A stretch of 64,000 nt of DNA from Robiginitalea aurantiaca. GTDB taxonomy: Bacteria > Bacteroidota > Bacteroidia > Flavobacteriales > Flavobacteriaceae. The DNA is taken from contig NZ_JAUDUY010000002.1 of assembly GCF_030380815.1 (NCBI RefSeq), forward strand, positions 248,001 through 312,000, given 5' to 3'. A program made the translations under genes and the position numbers. How positions within the stretch are numbered: position 1 is the first letter of the stretch; each line of letters opens with the position of its first letter. Shown here one piece after another: positions 1-9,193 of the stretch. The notes beneath the pieces were generated by a model. It did no database searches and was not told where the DNA came from. It was given only the letters and a program-made list of their open reading frames with translations.

Positions 1-1815
1 CAAATCCAGGAAGGGTTTTCCATATTTCCTGGCTTTGCCCTCCCCTACACCATGAACATTAGTCAGTTCTTCTAGGTTGATCGGATATTTCAGGGCCATA
101 TCCGACAATGAGGGATCCTGGAAAATTACATATGGGGGCACTTCCAGTTCATGCGCCTCCTTTTTGCGAAGGTCTTTGAGTAATTTCAGGAGTACCGGGT
201 CAGAAGCCATATCCCGTGGCGCACTGCCGCCTCCACTCATATCTGCAGCGTCCTCATGATACACGTGATCCTTGGTCATCATAAATGAAGTGGGGGCTTC
301 CAGAAAGTTACGCCCTGCCTCCGTAAGATGAAGGATGCCATATTGCTCGATTTCTTTATGCAGCAAGCCTGCGACAAGCACTTGCCTGATCAGCGCCATC
401 CAGTAATGCTTGTCGTGCTCCTTTCCGATACCGTAAATCGGTTTATCATCGGTTTTATGTGATGCTGTAAGGGCGTTTGTCATGCCCATAAGGGTCAGAA
501 CAATCTCCTTGGCTTTAAACTTCTCGTTTGTCCCATCCACAACGCGGAGCAACTTCAGCACACTTTCGCGCGCCTCCTCCTTCTCCTTGGGGTTTCGCGT
601 ATTATCATCCATATCTGCGCCATCCCCGTTTACCTCATCAAAAGCTTCCCCGAAGTAATGAAGAATAAACTTCCGCCTCGACATGGAGGTTTCCGCATAA
701 GCGACGATTTCCTGAAGAAGGGCATTTCCGATTTCCTGTTCCGCAACGGGTTTGCCCGCCATGAATTTTTCGAGTTTCTCAACGTCTTTATAGGAATAGA
801 AGGCGAGGCAATGTCCTTCTCCCCCATCCCGTCCGGCCCGGCCCGTTTCCTGATAATAACTCTCGATACTCTTCGGGATGTCGTGATGGATCACATAGCG
901 CACATCCGGCTTGTCAATTCCCATCCCAAAGGCGATGGTGGCTACCACGACGTCGACATCTTCCATCAGGAACATATCCTGGTATTTCGAACGGGTTTTG
1001 GCATCAAACCCCGCATGGTAGGGCACTGCAGAAATGCCGTTAACCTGGAGTACCTGTGAGAGTTCCTCAACTTTCTTTCGGCTCAAACAATAAATGATGC
1101 CCGACTTGCCGACATTTTTCTTGACAAAGCGGATGATATCCGCATCTACGTTCTTTGTTTTCAGCCGTACTTCGTAAAAGAGGTTCGGGCGATTAAAGGA
1201 AGCTTTAAACACACGGGCATCGGGAATTCCGAGGTTCTTCAGAATGTCCTCCTGTACTTTGGGGGTTGCGGTAGCCGTCAGCGCTATAATAGGGATGTCA
1301 TCTCCCAACCTGTCGATAATGGATCTGAGATTCCGGTATTCAGGCCTGAAGTCATGACCCCATTCCGAAATACAGTGCGCTTCGTCAATAGCGACAAAGG
1401 ACAGCTGCACCCCTTTCAGAAACTCTACGTATTCCGCTTTGGTCAGGGATTCAGGAGCCACGTAAAGCAACTTGGTAATCCCGGAAGTAATATCGTCTTT
1501 AACTTTTCGAACTTCATTTTTGGTCAGGGAGCTATTGAGTACGTGTGCAACCCCCTCGTGTTCCGAAACACCACGGATGGCATCCACCTGATTCTTCATC
1601 AGCGCAATTAATGGCGAGACCACGATGGCTGTGCCGGGCTCCATAAGAGCGGGAAGCTGATAACAAAGGGATTTGCCGCCACCTGTGGGCATAATCACAA
1701 AAGTATTTTTGTGATTCAACAGTGTTTTTATAACCTCCTCCTGGAGTCCCTTGAATTGTGAGAACCCAAAATACGTTTTCAGGGAATCCTTTAAATCGAT
1801 GTCTTTGTTAACCAT
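1..1815 (-). CDS. recQ: ATP-dependent DNA helicase RecQ (C-terminus cut by window edge)
   Basis: 3'-5' DNA helicase of the RecQ family, acting in recombinational repair and at stalled forks. The reading frame runs from ATG at 1815 off the left edge, giving 605 residues without a stop. Seen in order: a RecQ-type N-terminus, Walker A MPTGGGKS at residues 42-49, DEAH box at 144-147, the arginine-rich motif QETGRAGRD, a winged-helix region, and the beginning of what looks like an HRDC domain (LTNVHGVGEGKARKYG) at the edge. The zinc-binding subdomain keeps its SRRKFxLHYFGE helix, but the four cysteines of the E. coli type are absent. Flavobacterial RecQ proteins are usually around 700 residues, so roughly 100 are missing from view. 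It is divergent from kdsD. Confidence 0.95.
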   Translation of the reverse strand, partial: MVNKDIDLKDSLKTYFGFSQFKGLQEEVIKTLLNHKNTFVIMPTGGGKSLCYQLPALMEPGTAIVVSPLIALMKNQVDAIRGVSEHEGVAHVLNSSLTKNEVRKVKDDITSGITKLLYVAPESLTKAEYVEFLKGVQLSFVAIDEAHCISEWGHDFRPEYRNLRSIIDRLGDDIPIIALTATATPKVQEDILKNLGIPDARVFKASFNRPNLFYEVRLKTKNVDADIIRFVKKNVGKSGIIYCLSRKKVEELSQVLQVNGISAVPYHAGFDAKTRSKYQDMFLMEDVDVVVATIAFGMGIDKPDVRYVIHHDIPKSIESYYQETGRAGRDGGEGHCLAFYSYKDVEKLEKFMAGKPVAEQEIGNALLQEIVAYAETSMSRRKFILHYFGEAFDEVNGDGADMDDNTRNPKEKEEARESVLKLLRVVDGTNEKFKAKEIVLTLMGMTNALTASHKTDDKPIYGIGKEHDKHYWMALIRQVLVAGLLHKEIEQYGILHLTEAGRNFLEAPTSFMMTKDHVYHEDAADMSGGGSAPRDMASDPVLLKLLKDLRKKEAHELEVPPYVIFQDPSLSDMALKYPINLEELTNVHGVGEGKARKYGKPFLDL

Positions 1816-1926
1816 GCCTCAAACGTGTTCTGCACAATCCCCAGGAAGCGTCTGGGGTATCTACCCCCGGGCGGATAAAGGGCATTTCGGGAGAATTTCG
1901 AAGCCCTGTTGGGAAAAGGGAAAAGA

Positions 1927-1960
1927 TTGGAATTCTTTCGAATAAGTTTGTGTAATTTTG
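1927..1960 (+). promoter_or_regulatory. Bacteroidota-type promoter for kdsD-tatC
   Basis: TAATTTTG at 1953-1960 fits the -7 consensus TAnnTTTG, with a TTG at 1927-1929 and a 23-base spacer. It lies about 90 bases before the kdsD start. Inferred from consensus match only. Confidence 0.4.
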
Positions 1961-2052
1961 TTTCTTAAAGATAGCACATTCTTTTGGATGACCATCTTTT
2001 TTAAGGCTATTTTAAGGAAACCGTTGCCTCAGTTGTAAATACTATCGAGACG

Positions 2053-3018
2053 TTGAAGGATCAGAAAGCGATACTGGATTTAGCGCGTAAGACCATTGCT
2101 GCCGAGGCAGCCGCAATTGATCACCTGAGGACCCTGATCAATTCTGATTTTGCAGATACCGTATCCTGTATCCTGCAGTCCAAAGGAAGGGTGGTCATTA
2201 GTGGCATTGGCAAAAGCGCGATCATCGCTTCAAAAATTGTCGCTACCATGAACTCCACAGGCACTCCTGCAATCTTTATGCACGCGGCTGATGCCATCCA
2301 CGGGGATCTGGGAACCATCCAAAAAAACGATGTGGTCATTTGTATTTCCAAAAGTGGAAATACGCCTGAAATCAAAATGCTTGTACCCCTCATTCAAAGG
2401 GGTTCTAATGTGCTTATCGGCATGACCGGGAACATGGATTCCTTTCTAGCCGAGAAAGCCAACTTTGTATTGAACACCTTTGTCGAAAAAGAAGCCTGTC
2501 CGAATAACCTGGCACCGACCACCAGCACTACGGCCCAGCTCGTAATGGGCGATGCCCTTGCAGTATGCCTGCTCAAGTTAAGGGGGTTTAGCAGCAGGGA
2601 TTTTGCCAAATACCATCCCGGGGGAACCCTGGGAAAAAAACTGTATTTGCGGGTAGGAGACATCACGACCCAAAACCTGATTCCTGAGGTTGCTCCGGAG
2701 ACCCCTGTAAAGGACGCAATTGTTGAGATTTCAGAAAAAATGCTGGGGGTCACAGCAGTAGTCGACAACGGAAAATTGATCGGGATTATCACCGACGGGG
2801 ATATTCGAAGAATGCTCAATAAGCATGACAATATCAGCGGCCTCCTTGCCCGTGATATCATGAGTGCCAATCCCAAGACCATCGGAACCGACATCCTTGC
2901 CATCAAAGCACTGAAGCATATGCAGGACAATGACATATCCCAGCTTCTGGCAGTAGACAACGGTCAATATAAAGGTGTGGTCCATATCCATAACCTGATT
3001 AAGGAAGGTATAATCTGA
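2053..3018 (+). CDS. kdsD: arabinose-5-phosphate isomerase, KpsF/GutQ family
   Basis: Interconverts D-ribulose 5-phosphate and D-arabinose 5-phosphate, the first committed step to Kdo for lipopolysaccharide inner core; cytoplasmic. The 321-residue protein has the family's usual length and layout: an N-terminal SIS sugar isomerase domain (SGIGKS at 50-55, HAADAIHGDLG near 77-87, ISKSGNTPE near 98-106) and two CBS domains from about residue 205 to the end. The start is TTG: no ATG or GTG lies between it and the upstream in-frame stop at 2002-2004, and translation from it matches the family N-terminus. Its stop overlaps the tatC start (TGATG). Position next to lptB fits the LPS role. Confidence 0.9.
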   Translation: MKDQKAILDLARKTIAAEAAAIDHLRTLINSDFADTVSCILQSKGRVVISGIGKSAIIASKIVATMNSTGTPAIFMHAADAIHGDLGTIQKNDVVICISKSGNTPEIKMLVPLIQRGSNVLIGMTGNMDSFLAEKANFVLNTFVEKEACPNNLAPTTSTTAQLVMGDALAVCLLKLRGFSSRDFAKYHPGGTLGKKLYLRVGDITTQNLIPEVAPETPVKDAIVEISEKMLGVTAVVDNGKLIGIITDGDIRRMLNKHDNISGLLARDIMSANPKTIGTDILAIKALKHMQDNDISQLLAVDNGQYKGVVHIHNLIKEGII

Positions 3019-3869
3019 TGGCAGAGACCGCGAAAAACCCCAACGAGATGTCCTTTCTGGACCATCTGGAAGTACTTCGATGGCACCTGATTCGCTCTAC
3101 CGTGGCCATTGTGCTGATAGGCCTGGTAGCTTTTTTGATGAAGGACTTTATCTTTGATACCGTCATTTTCGGGCCAAAGAAAATGAGTTTCCCCACCTAT
3201 CGCCTGTTTTGTAATATCGCTACCCAAATCGGTGTTGATTCGGCCTTTTGTGCGGATTCGCTCCCATTTACGATTCAGAACCGGACCATGGCAGGGCAGT
3301 TTTCGGCCCACATCTGGACTTCAATTTGGGCGGGCTTTATTATAGGCTTCCCCTATGTGCTCTATGAGATGTGGAAGTTTATCAGCCCGGGGCTTTACGA
3401 GAATGAGCGAAAAAACTCCAGAGGTTTTATCCTCATCGCTTCCCTCCTGTTCTTTATGGGTGTGCTCTTTGGGTATTACGTGGTCGCCCCCCTCTCCATA
3501 AATTTTCTGGGCACCTATCAAGTGAGCAAGGAAGTGCTGAATGAAATCGATATTTCCTCCTTTATTTCAACCGTGCGGGCTTCGGTAATCGCCTGCGGCA
3601 TTATGTTTGAATTGCCGATAATCATCTATTTCCTGACTAAGGTTGGCCTGGTAACGCCTGAAATCCTTACGAAATACCGAAAAATTGCCCTTGTACTGGT
3701 CCTGATCCTCTCGGCCATCATAACCCCTCCGGATGTCGCCAGTCAGATTATTGTAGCTGTCCCGGTTCTGGTGCTCTACCAGGTGAGTATCTTTATTTCA
3801 GGGAAGGTGTTGAAAAATGAAGCTAAAAAGGAGCAGATGGAAGCCGCCAAGCGTCGAAAAGGCCAATAA
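3018..3869 (+). CDS. tatC: Sec-independent protein translocase TatC
   Basis: Core multi-spanning subunit of the twin-arginine translocase; with TatA/TatB it binds RR signal peptides and moves folded proteins across the inner membrane. The 283-residue protein opens with the diagnostic cytoplasmic segment FLDHLEVLRWHL (TatC pattern HLxELR), followed by about six hydrophobic segments and a lysine-rich C-terminal tail (residues 265-283). The first periplasmic loop is enlarged compared with E. coli TatC, which is usual in Bacteroidota. It overlaps kdsD by one base, so the two are probably co-transcribed and translationally coupled. No tatA homologue is visible in the window. Confidence 0.93.
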   Translation: MAETAKNPNEMSFLDHLEVLRWHLIRSTVAIVLIGLVAFLMKDFIFDTVIFGPKKMSFPTYRLFCNIATQIGVDSAFCADSLPFTIQNRTMAGQFSAHIWTSIWAGFIIGFPYVLYEMWKFISPGLYENERKNSRGFILIASLLFFMGVLFGYYVVAPLSINFLGTYQVSKEVLNEIDISSFISTVRASVIACGIMFELPIIIYFLTKVGLVTPEILTKYRKIALVLVLILSAIITPPDVASQIIVAVPVLVLYQVSIFISGKVLKNEAKKEQMEAAKRRKGQ

Positions 3870-3928
3870 TGCAGTCTTTAGCTACGTTAATAATTCTCAA
3901 ATTTTTTTTTCACGGGCCTAAAAAGGAG

Positions 3929-3936
3929 TAGTTTTG
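3929..3936 (+). promoter_or_regulatory. -7 element upstream of lptB
   Basis: TAGTTTTG matches the Bacteroidota -7 consensus TAnnTTTG, 11 bases before the lptB ATG. It suggests lptB has its own start site with a very short leader, separate from kdsD-tatC. No clear -33 TTG at proper spacing. Confidence 0.35.
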
Positions 3937-3947
3937 GCCTTATCATC

Positions 3948-4688
3948 ATGCAACTCAGAGCTGAAAATATCATGAAATCGTACCGGGGCCGCAAGGTGGT
4001 CAAGGGGATTTCCCTGGAAGTAAATCAGGGAGAAATCGTGGGGTTACTCGGGCCAAACGGAGCTGGAAAAACCACCTCGTTTTACATGATTGTCGGGCTG
4101 ATTAAGCCCAATGGCGGCAACATCTACCTGGATGAGACGGAAATCACGAATTTCCCCATGTATAAAAGGGCCCAGTACGGGATTGGCTATCTTGCCCAGG
4201 AAGCTTCCGTATTTAGAAAATTAAGCGTTGAGGACAATATCCTCAGTGTTCTGCAACTCACCAGCCTGAGTAAAAAAGCCCAACAGGAGCGCCTGGAAAA
4301 CCTCCTGGAAGAATTCGGGATTGGCCATATTCGAAAAAACCGGGGTGACCTGCTTTCCGGGGGAGAAAGACGCAGGACTGAAATTGCCAGAGCCCTGGCA
4401 ACCGATCCTAAATTCATCCTCCTGGATGAACCTTTTGCCGGCGTGGATCCTGTAGCAGTGGAGGACATTCAGCGCATTGTGGCGCAATTAAAGGACAAAA
4501 ACATCGGTATTCTGATCACAGATCACAACGTACAGGAAACTCTGGCCATCACGGAGCGATCCTATCTGATGTTCGAAGGGGGAATCCTCAAATCGGGAAT
4601 TCCGGAGGACCTGGCAGCAGACGAAATGGTCCGAAAAGTATATTTGGGTCAGAATTTTGAGCTCCGGAAGAAGAAACTTTCCTTTTAG
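3948..4688 (+). CDS. lptB: LPS export ABC transporter ATP-binding protein LptB
   Basis: ATPase that powers extraction of lipopolysaccharide from the inner membrane by LptF/LptG and its passage along the Lpt bridge. The 246-residue length is typical. Walker [10 protein letters not shown] is at 35-43, the LptB-characteristic Q-loop [14 protein letters not shown] at 81-94, signature [16 protein letters not shown] near 135-150, and Walker [13 protein letters not shown] at 157-168. The Q-loop and [12 protein letters not shown] stretch separate LptB from branched-chain amino acid transporter ATPases. Nearby kdsD also belongs to LPS synthesis. It converges with pssA, with 15 bases between the stops. 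Confidence 0.95.
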   Translation: MQLRAENIMKSYRGRKVVKGISLEVNQGEIVGLLGPNGAGKTTSFYMIVGLIKPNGGNIYLDETEITNFPMYKRAQYGIGYLAQEASVFRKLSVEDNILSVLQLTSLSKKAQQERLENLLEEFGIGHIRKNRGDLLSGGERRRTEIARALATDPKFILLDEPFAGVDPVAVEDIQRIVAQLKDKNIGILITDHNVQETLAITERSYLMFEGGILKSGIPEDLAADEMVRKVYLGQNFELRKKKLSF

Positions 4689-4703
4689 TCTCCACTTTTA
4701 TTC

Positions 4704-5444
4704 TTAGGAAGCCTTCTTACTGAATAAGGAGGTCAGCACGTAAAACAGCACAATTAAAGGTATTGCCAGGAACTGCAAGGTGAGTACCATGACCAGGCTG
4801 AGGACGATAAAAATATATTTAAGGCTGTTATCCCGAAAACTATAATTGTCGAATTTCAGCGCAAACAATTCGATAGGTGCATTCAGGAGATAGGCACTCA
4901 GGAGGGTAAGTCCGGATAAAAACCAGGGATTCAGAATAAGGGAATTCGTAAACTCACTTCCGTTATACATAAGGATCAGCGGCAGGGAAAGTATCCATAA
5001 GGCATTGGCTGGGGTAGGCAGCCCGATAAAGGAATTTACCTGGTTTTCGTCTATATTAAACCGGGCCAGGCGAACCGCAGACGAAAGCGTAATCAAAAGT
5101 CCGGCAAAAGGAAACCAGGCGCCCCACCAACCTCCCTGGGCGAGGGCTTCAGCGAAAAAGCTATCAGCATTCCAACCGGCATTTACAGACATGGCCAATA
5201 ACTGGCACATGACCAAACCGGGTACCAGGCCGCTTGTGATCATATCGGCCAGGGAATCGAGTTGAATCCCCAATTCGGATTGCACGCCCAGTTTTCGGGC
5301 GACCAATCCGTCTGCAAAATCACATAGCACCCCCAGCATAAAAAAAACGGCAGCCCATTCCAGTCGGTTTAAGACGGCAAAAACCGCTGCGATGGATCCG
5401 AAGAGCACATTTAGAAGCGTAATGAGATTTGGAAGGTATTTCAT
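4704..5444 (-). CDS. pssA: CDP-diacylglycerol-serine O-phosphatidyltransferase
   Basis: Makes phosphatidylserine from CDP-diacylglycerol and L-serine, the precursor of phosphatidylethanolamine; inner membrane. The CDP-alcohol phosphatidyltransferase motif DG-x2-AR-x8-G-x3-D-x3-D is complete (DGLVAR ... G...D...D, near residues 44-66), and several hydrophobic segments follow. I start it at ATG 5444 (MKYLPNLITLLN), where homologues begin; an in-frame ATG ten codons upstream (5474) would add a non-conserved extension. The product is about 246 residues. It is divergent from the DUF4105 gene. Confidence 0.9.
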   Translation of the reverse strand: MKYLPNLITLLNVLFGSIAAVFAVLNRLEWAAVFFMLGVLCDFADGLVARKLGVQSELGIQLDSLADMITSGLVPGLVMCQLLAMSVNAGWNADSFFAEALAQGGWWGAWFPFAGLLITLSSAVRLARFNIDENQVNSFIGLPTPANALWILSLPLILMYNGSEFTNSLILNPWFLSGLTLLSAYLLNAPIELFALKFDNYSFRDNSLKYIFIVLSLVMVLTLQFLAIPLIVLFYVLTSLFSKKAS

Positions 5445-5594
5445 CGGTAAGGTTGGTTTTCGTAAAAATAGCATAAATCACTTAAACTCAAATACGGGCA
5501 AAAAGATCTGGGTCCATGCCCGAATTACAGAGGTCGGAGGTAATCAAATAATTCGGAACTTTGACCCAAACCCAAAACCGGAATTGCGACTGTA

Positions 5595-6773
5595 ATGAGA
5601 GTACCTCCCATTTTCCTGCTGCTGGCCTGTTTACTTTTTACTTCCAATTCCTCTGCCCAGACCTACACTCCGGGGCCCGAGGCTCAGTTTAGCGTCATTA
5701 CCTGTGGTCCGGGAACTGAATTGTATTCCTCATTTGGGCATAGCGCCTTCCGTTTCAGGGATCCGGCCATAGGTGCAGACTGGGTATACAATTACGGGAC
5801 CTTTGATTTTAACACGCCCAATTTCTATGTTAAATTCACCAGGGGAAAACTACCGTATGCCCTGGGCAAGCAGCAATTTGAAAACTTTCTCTACACTTAC
5901 CAGTTGGAAAACCGTTTTGTCCGCGAGCAGCTATTGGACCTCAGTCCGACCGAAATGGGGGCCTTGCTGACCTTTCTCGAAAGGAACAACCAGCCCGAAA
6001 ATCGCTTCTACAAATACGATTTCCTCTTTGAGAACTGCGCTACCAAGATACCCGAAGTGCTGAGCAATGTGCTGGGACCCTCATTGGAATATTCCTTTGA
6101 CGGGATGGGAGACCCGAAAAGTTTCAGGGATCTGATCCAGGAAAACCTCAACTGGAATAGTTGGTCGAGTTTTGGGATTGATCTCGCTCTGGGCTCGGTC
6201 ATTGACCGAAAAGCAGCACCCAGTGAATACGCTTTTCTTCCCAAATACGTAGAACGTCAAATTGGAAATGCCAGCTCAAAGGAAGCCCCCCTTACAAACC
6301 GGAACCGGCTTATACTGGACATTAAACCCCTGAACCCAAAATCGGTGTTTACGGCTGCCCCGATGTTCTGGATGCTTTTGGTCCTGGGCATGACCCTTAT
6401 CATCACCTGGATAGACTACCGAAACAATACCCGCAGCAAGGTTCTTGATTTCCTTCTGTTGTTTACCACAGGAACTGCGGGCCTCGTCCTGGTCTTTCTT
6501 TGGTTTTTCACAGACCATACGGCTACGGCCTGGAATGCAAATTTGCTATGGGCCTTTCCCATTAACCTGATCATGGCCTTCAGGGTGTTTAACAAAACGT
6601 CGCATCCGCAGTTAGATCGCAAATACGCCGGGATACTCCTTATCTTTCTCTTACTCACCGCCAGCCTATGGATATTTGGAATACAAGTCTTTTCGCCTGT
6701 AATGATCCCGATCTGGCTCGCACTTCTTATCCGTTACCTTTTCCTGTTTAACCTCAAAAAAACGCTTCCTTGA
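5595..6773 (+). CDS. DUF4105 (Lnb N-terminal-like) membrane-anchored protein
   Basis: Family recognised, function unknown. A signal peptide (residues 1-21, ending SSAQ) precedes a DUF4105/Lnb-type periplasmic domain: the pattern CGPGTELYSSFGHSAFRFRD near 36-56, YGTFDF near 71 and the ENCATK motif near 149 are typical, with the His and Cys being papain/NlpC-like candidate catalytic residues. From about residue 255 there are four to five hydrophobic segments, so the domain probably faces the periplasm. Length 392 is normal for Bacteroidota. Its stop overlaps the ABC-F TTG start by four bases. An enzymatic role on envelope substrates is inference. Confidence 0.8.
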   Translation: MRVPPIFLLLACLLFTSNSSAQTYTPGPEAQFSVITCGPGTELYSSFGHSAFRFRDPAIGADWVYNYGTFDFNTPNFYVKFTRGKLPYALGKQQFENFLYTYQLENRFVREQLLDLSPTEMGALLTFLERNNQPENRFYKYDFLFENCATKIPEVLSNVLGPSLEYSFDGMGDPKSFRDLIQENLNWNSWSSFGIDLALGSVIDRKAAPSEYAFLPKYVERQIGNASSKEAPLTNRNRLILDIKPLNPKSVFTAAPMFWMLLVLGMTLIITWIDYRNNTRSKVLDFLLLFTTGTAGLVLVFLWFFTDHTATAWNANLLWAFPINLIMAFRVFNKTSHPQLDRKYAGILLIFLLLTASLWIFGIQVFSPVMIPIWLALLIRYLFLFNLKKTLP

Positions 6774-8644
6774 ACCTGCTCAGTGCTGAAAACCTTTCGA
6801 AATCTTTCGGGGAACGCATCCTGTTTTCCAACCTGACCTTCGGGATCAACCAGGGGCAGAAAATTGCCCTTGTAGCCAGGAATGGAACGGGAAAAAGTAC
6901 CCTTCTCGATATACTGGCGGGCAAACACCCGGCAGATACTGGGGAAGTTACCAGCCGCAAAGGCGTAAAAATCGGATACCTGGAACAGGAACCCTACCTG
7001 GACCCAAACCTCACCATTTACCAAACCCTTTTCGCTTCTGAAAACACCCTGGTCCGGATTATCGCCGATTATGAAAAAGCGCTTGAGCATCCTGAAAACG
7101 AAAAGGCGTATCAAAGGGCATTTGAGGCCATGGAACAGGCCAATGCCTGGGATCTTGAAACCCGGTACAAGCAGATCCTCTCCAAACTCGGACTGGATAA
7201 TACCGCATTACCCGTGGCAAATTTATCCGGAGGGCAGTGCAGGAGGCTCGCCTTGGCACATATCCTTCTGGATACGCCTGATGTATTGATCCTGGACGAA
7301 CCGACCAACCATCTTGACCTTGAGATGATCGAATGGCTGGAGGAATACTTCAGAACCCATGTCAGCACCCTTTTTATGGTGACCCATGACAGGTATTTTC
7401 TCGACAGGGTCTGCAACCACATCCTTGAACTCGAGGACGGGGTTTTGCACAACTACAAAGGCAATTACGCCTATTATCTGCAGGAAAAGGAATCAAGGGA
7501 AGTCCTGGAGGCTGTAAACCTTCAGAAAACCAAAGCGCTTTTCAAAAAGGAATTACAGTGGATGCGGCGGCAACCCAAGGCCCGAACAACCAAATCCAAA
7601 GCGCGTATAGCGGATTTCGGCGAGCTGAAACACCGGGCATCCGAAAGGCGTAAAGTCCATGAAGTCGAACTCGAAATTCAAATGGAGCGTTTGGGTACCA
7701 AAGTGCTGGAGGTCCATAACATCTCCAAGAAATACGGGGACCGCACTCTGTTCGAGGGCTTCAATTATAATTTTAAGCGTGGGGAACGCGTGGGCCTGGT
7801 GGGCTCCAATGGCAGCGGAAAATCCACCTTTCTCGAGATTATCTGCGGGAATCTTCAGCCGGATACAGGAAAAGTGGTAAAGGGAGAAACCCTGAAAATG
7901 GGGTATTACACCCAGGAAGGATTACAGGTGCAGCAAGGCCAACGCGTCATTGATGTCATCCGGGAATTCGGAGATTACATTCCGCTAAAAAAAGGTCGGG
8001 AGCTGAGTGCACAACAATTGCTGGAGCGCTTTCTCTTTGATCGGAAGCAACAGTACGATTATACCGAAAAGCTTAGTGGAGGGGAACGCAAAAGACTTTT
8101 TTTATGTACCGTTCTGATCCAGAACCCGAATTTTCTCATCCTGGATGAACCTACAAATGACCTGGATATCATCACCCTGAATGTCCTTGAAAATTTCCTT
8201 CTCGATTATCCGGGCACGCTGCTGATCGTTTCGCACGACAGGTATTTTATGGATAAAATAACGGATCACCTTTTCCTTTTTGATGGCGCAGGGAGCATAA
8301 CGGATTTCCCAGGTAATTATTCCGATCTGCGGGACTACCAGCAAAACAATCTTAAAGACCCCAAACCCGAAGCCGAAACAGCTCAGGAAGGGACTTCCCG
8401 CAAACCCCAGGTGGCCCGAAAAGGTAAACTCACCTATACCGAACAACGGGAGATCCGCGCTTTGGAAAAGACCATCAGCCAGCTGGAGAAGCAAAAATCG
8501 GAACTTGAGCAAAAATTGATGACTCCCGACCTGCCCGGGGAAACCCTCGATGAGGTCTCCAGGGAATTTGCGATGGTCATCGGTGAACTGGATCAAAAAA
8601 CAGAACGGTGGTTTGAGCTATCCGCCTTGGAAACGGGCGAATAA
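6770..8644 (+). CDS. ABC-F family ATPase, Uup-like
   Basis: Soluble twin-ABC protein of the ABC-F group, which bind the ribosome and affect translation; no membrane segments. First domain: Walker A RNGTGKST (37-44), signature LSGGQCRRLALA, Walker B VLILDEPTNHLDL. An interdomain linker rich in Lys/Arg follows (about 235-300), then the second domain with Walker A GSNGSGKST, LSGGERKRLFL and FLILDEPTNDLDI. The last 70 residues form a coiled coil as in Uup, which favours Uup over EttA. The start is TTG, overlapping the previous stop as TTGA; the protein begins MNLLSAENLSKSFGE, a normal N-terminus. Exact function unassigned. Confidence 0.9.
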   Translation: MNLLSAENLSKSFGERILFSNLTFGINQGQKIALVARNGTGKSTLLDILAGKHPADTGEVTSRKGVKIGYLEQEPYLDPNLTIYQTLFASENTLVRIIADYEKALEHPENEKAYQRAFEAMEQANAWDLETRYKQILSKLGLDNTALPVANLSGGQCRRLALAHILLDTPDVLILDEPTNHLDLEMIEWLEEYFRTHVSTLFMVTHDRYFLDRVCNHILELEDGVLHNYKGNYAYYLQEKESREVLEAVNLQKTKALFKKELQWMRRQPKARTTKSKARIADFGELKHRASERRKVHEVELEIQMERLGTKVLEVHNISKKYGDRTLFEGFNYNFKRGERVGLVGSNGSGKSTFLEIICGNLQPDTGKVVKGETLKMGYYTQEGLQVQQGQRVIDVIREFGDYIPLKKGRELSAQQLLERFLFDRKQQYDYTEKLSGGERKRLFLCTVLIQNPNFLILDEPTNDLDIITLNVLENFLLDYPGTLLIVSHDRYFMDKITDHLFLFDGAGSITDFPGNYSDLRDYQQNNLKDPKPEAETAQEGTSRKPQVARKGKLTYTEQREIRALEKTISQLEKQKSELEQKLMTPDLPGETLDEVSREFAMVIGELDQKTERWFELSALETGE

Positions 8645-8667
8645 ATTAAGAATTTAACGCTTCTCAG

Positions 8668-9174
8668 ATGCCCATATCAGGTGTTTTCGATCAATGGTTG
8701 TTCTGGTTAAGGTCCAAAAACCGTCATGGGGTCCATTCCCCATTTATCTATGGTTTTCTGGACAAGGGCTTGTATGGGGCCCATCTGGAGAAGTCCCCTG
8801 TTCAAACTAAATTACTCCGGGCGAGCCTGGAGTATTTCAAACCGGATCGCGTTGGGGTGGCCGGGACCCCACCCCCTGATTCCCCGCTTGGGCAGCTGCT
8901 TATGAAGGAAACTCTAGGCGCGCTTCCGCCCTACGACTTTTTTATTTTTGAAACACCGTCCGAGTCTGTCGATACCTTTCTTTCAGATCGGGGGAATTGG
9001 CATAACGACAGCATTGTTTACATTGGAAATCTCAGGGTCTCCCCTTCCGGGTATAAACGCTGGGGCGAAATAAAGGCGCATCCATCGGTTCGAGTGGTCC
9101 TTGAGACCTATTGGGGCGGGCTGCTTTTATTCAGGAGGGAACAGGCGCGAGAGCATTTTAGAATACGAACATAA
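8668..9174 (+). CDS. Shortened relic of a Bacteroidota SAM-methyltransferase-like protein
   Basis: 168 residues. The N-terminus (KNRHGVHSPFIYGFLDK, about 17-33) and C-terminus (VLETYWGGLLLFRREQAREHFRIR) match the ends of a common Bacteroidota class I methyltransferase-like family of about 230-260 residues. The middle is much shorter: no GxGxG SAM-binding motif is present, and only a loop EYFKPDRVGVAGTPPPD stands where the Rossmann core would begin. The frame is intact and lies 23 bases after the ABC-F gene, so it is presumably expressed. It may keep a structural role or be decaying; catalytic activity with SAM looks unlikely. The family assignment is from memory of its ends. Confidence 0.6.
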   Translation: MPISGVFDQWLFWLRSKNRHGVHSPFIYGFLDKGLYGAHLEKSPVQTKLLRASLEYFKPDRVGVAGTPPPDSPLGQLLMKETLGALPPYDFFIFETPSESVDTFLSDRGNWHNDSIVYIGNLRVSPSGYKRWGEIKAHPSVRVVLETYWGGLLLFRREQAREHFRIRT

Positions 9175-9193
9175 AGGGTTATTTTTGAAGGCC

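Noticed and set aside
2394-2960. 188-codon minus-strand frame inside kdsD
   Set aside because: Shadow of the CBS/SIS coding sequence, with no domain.
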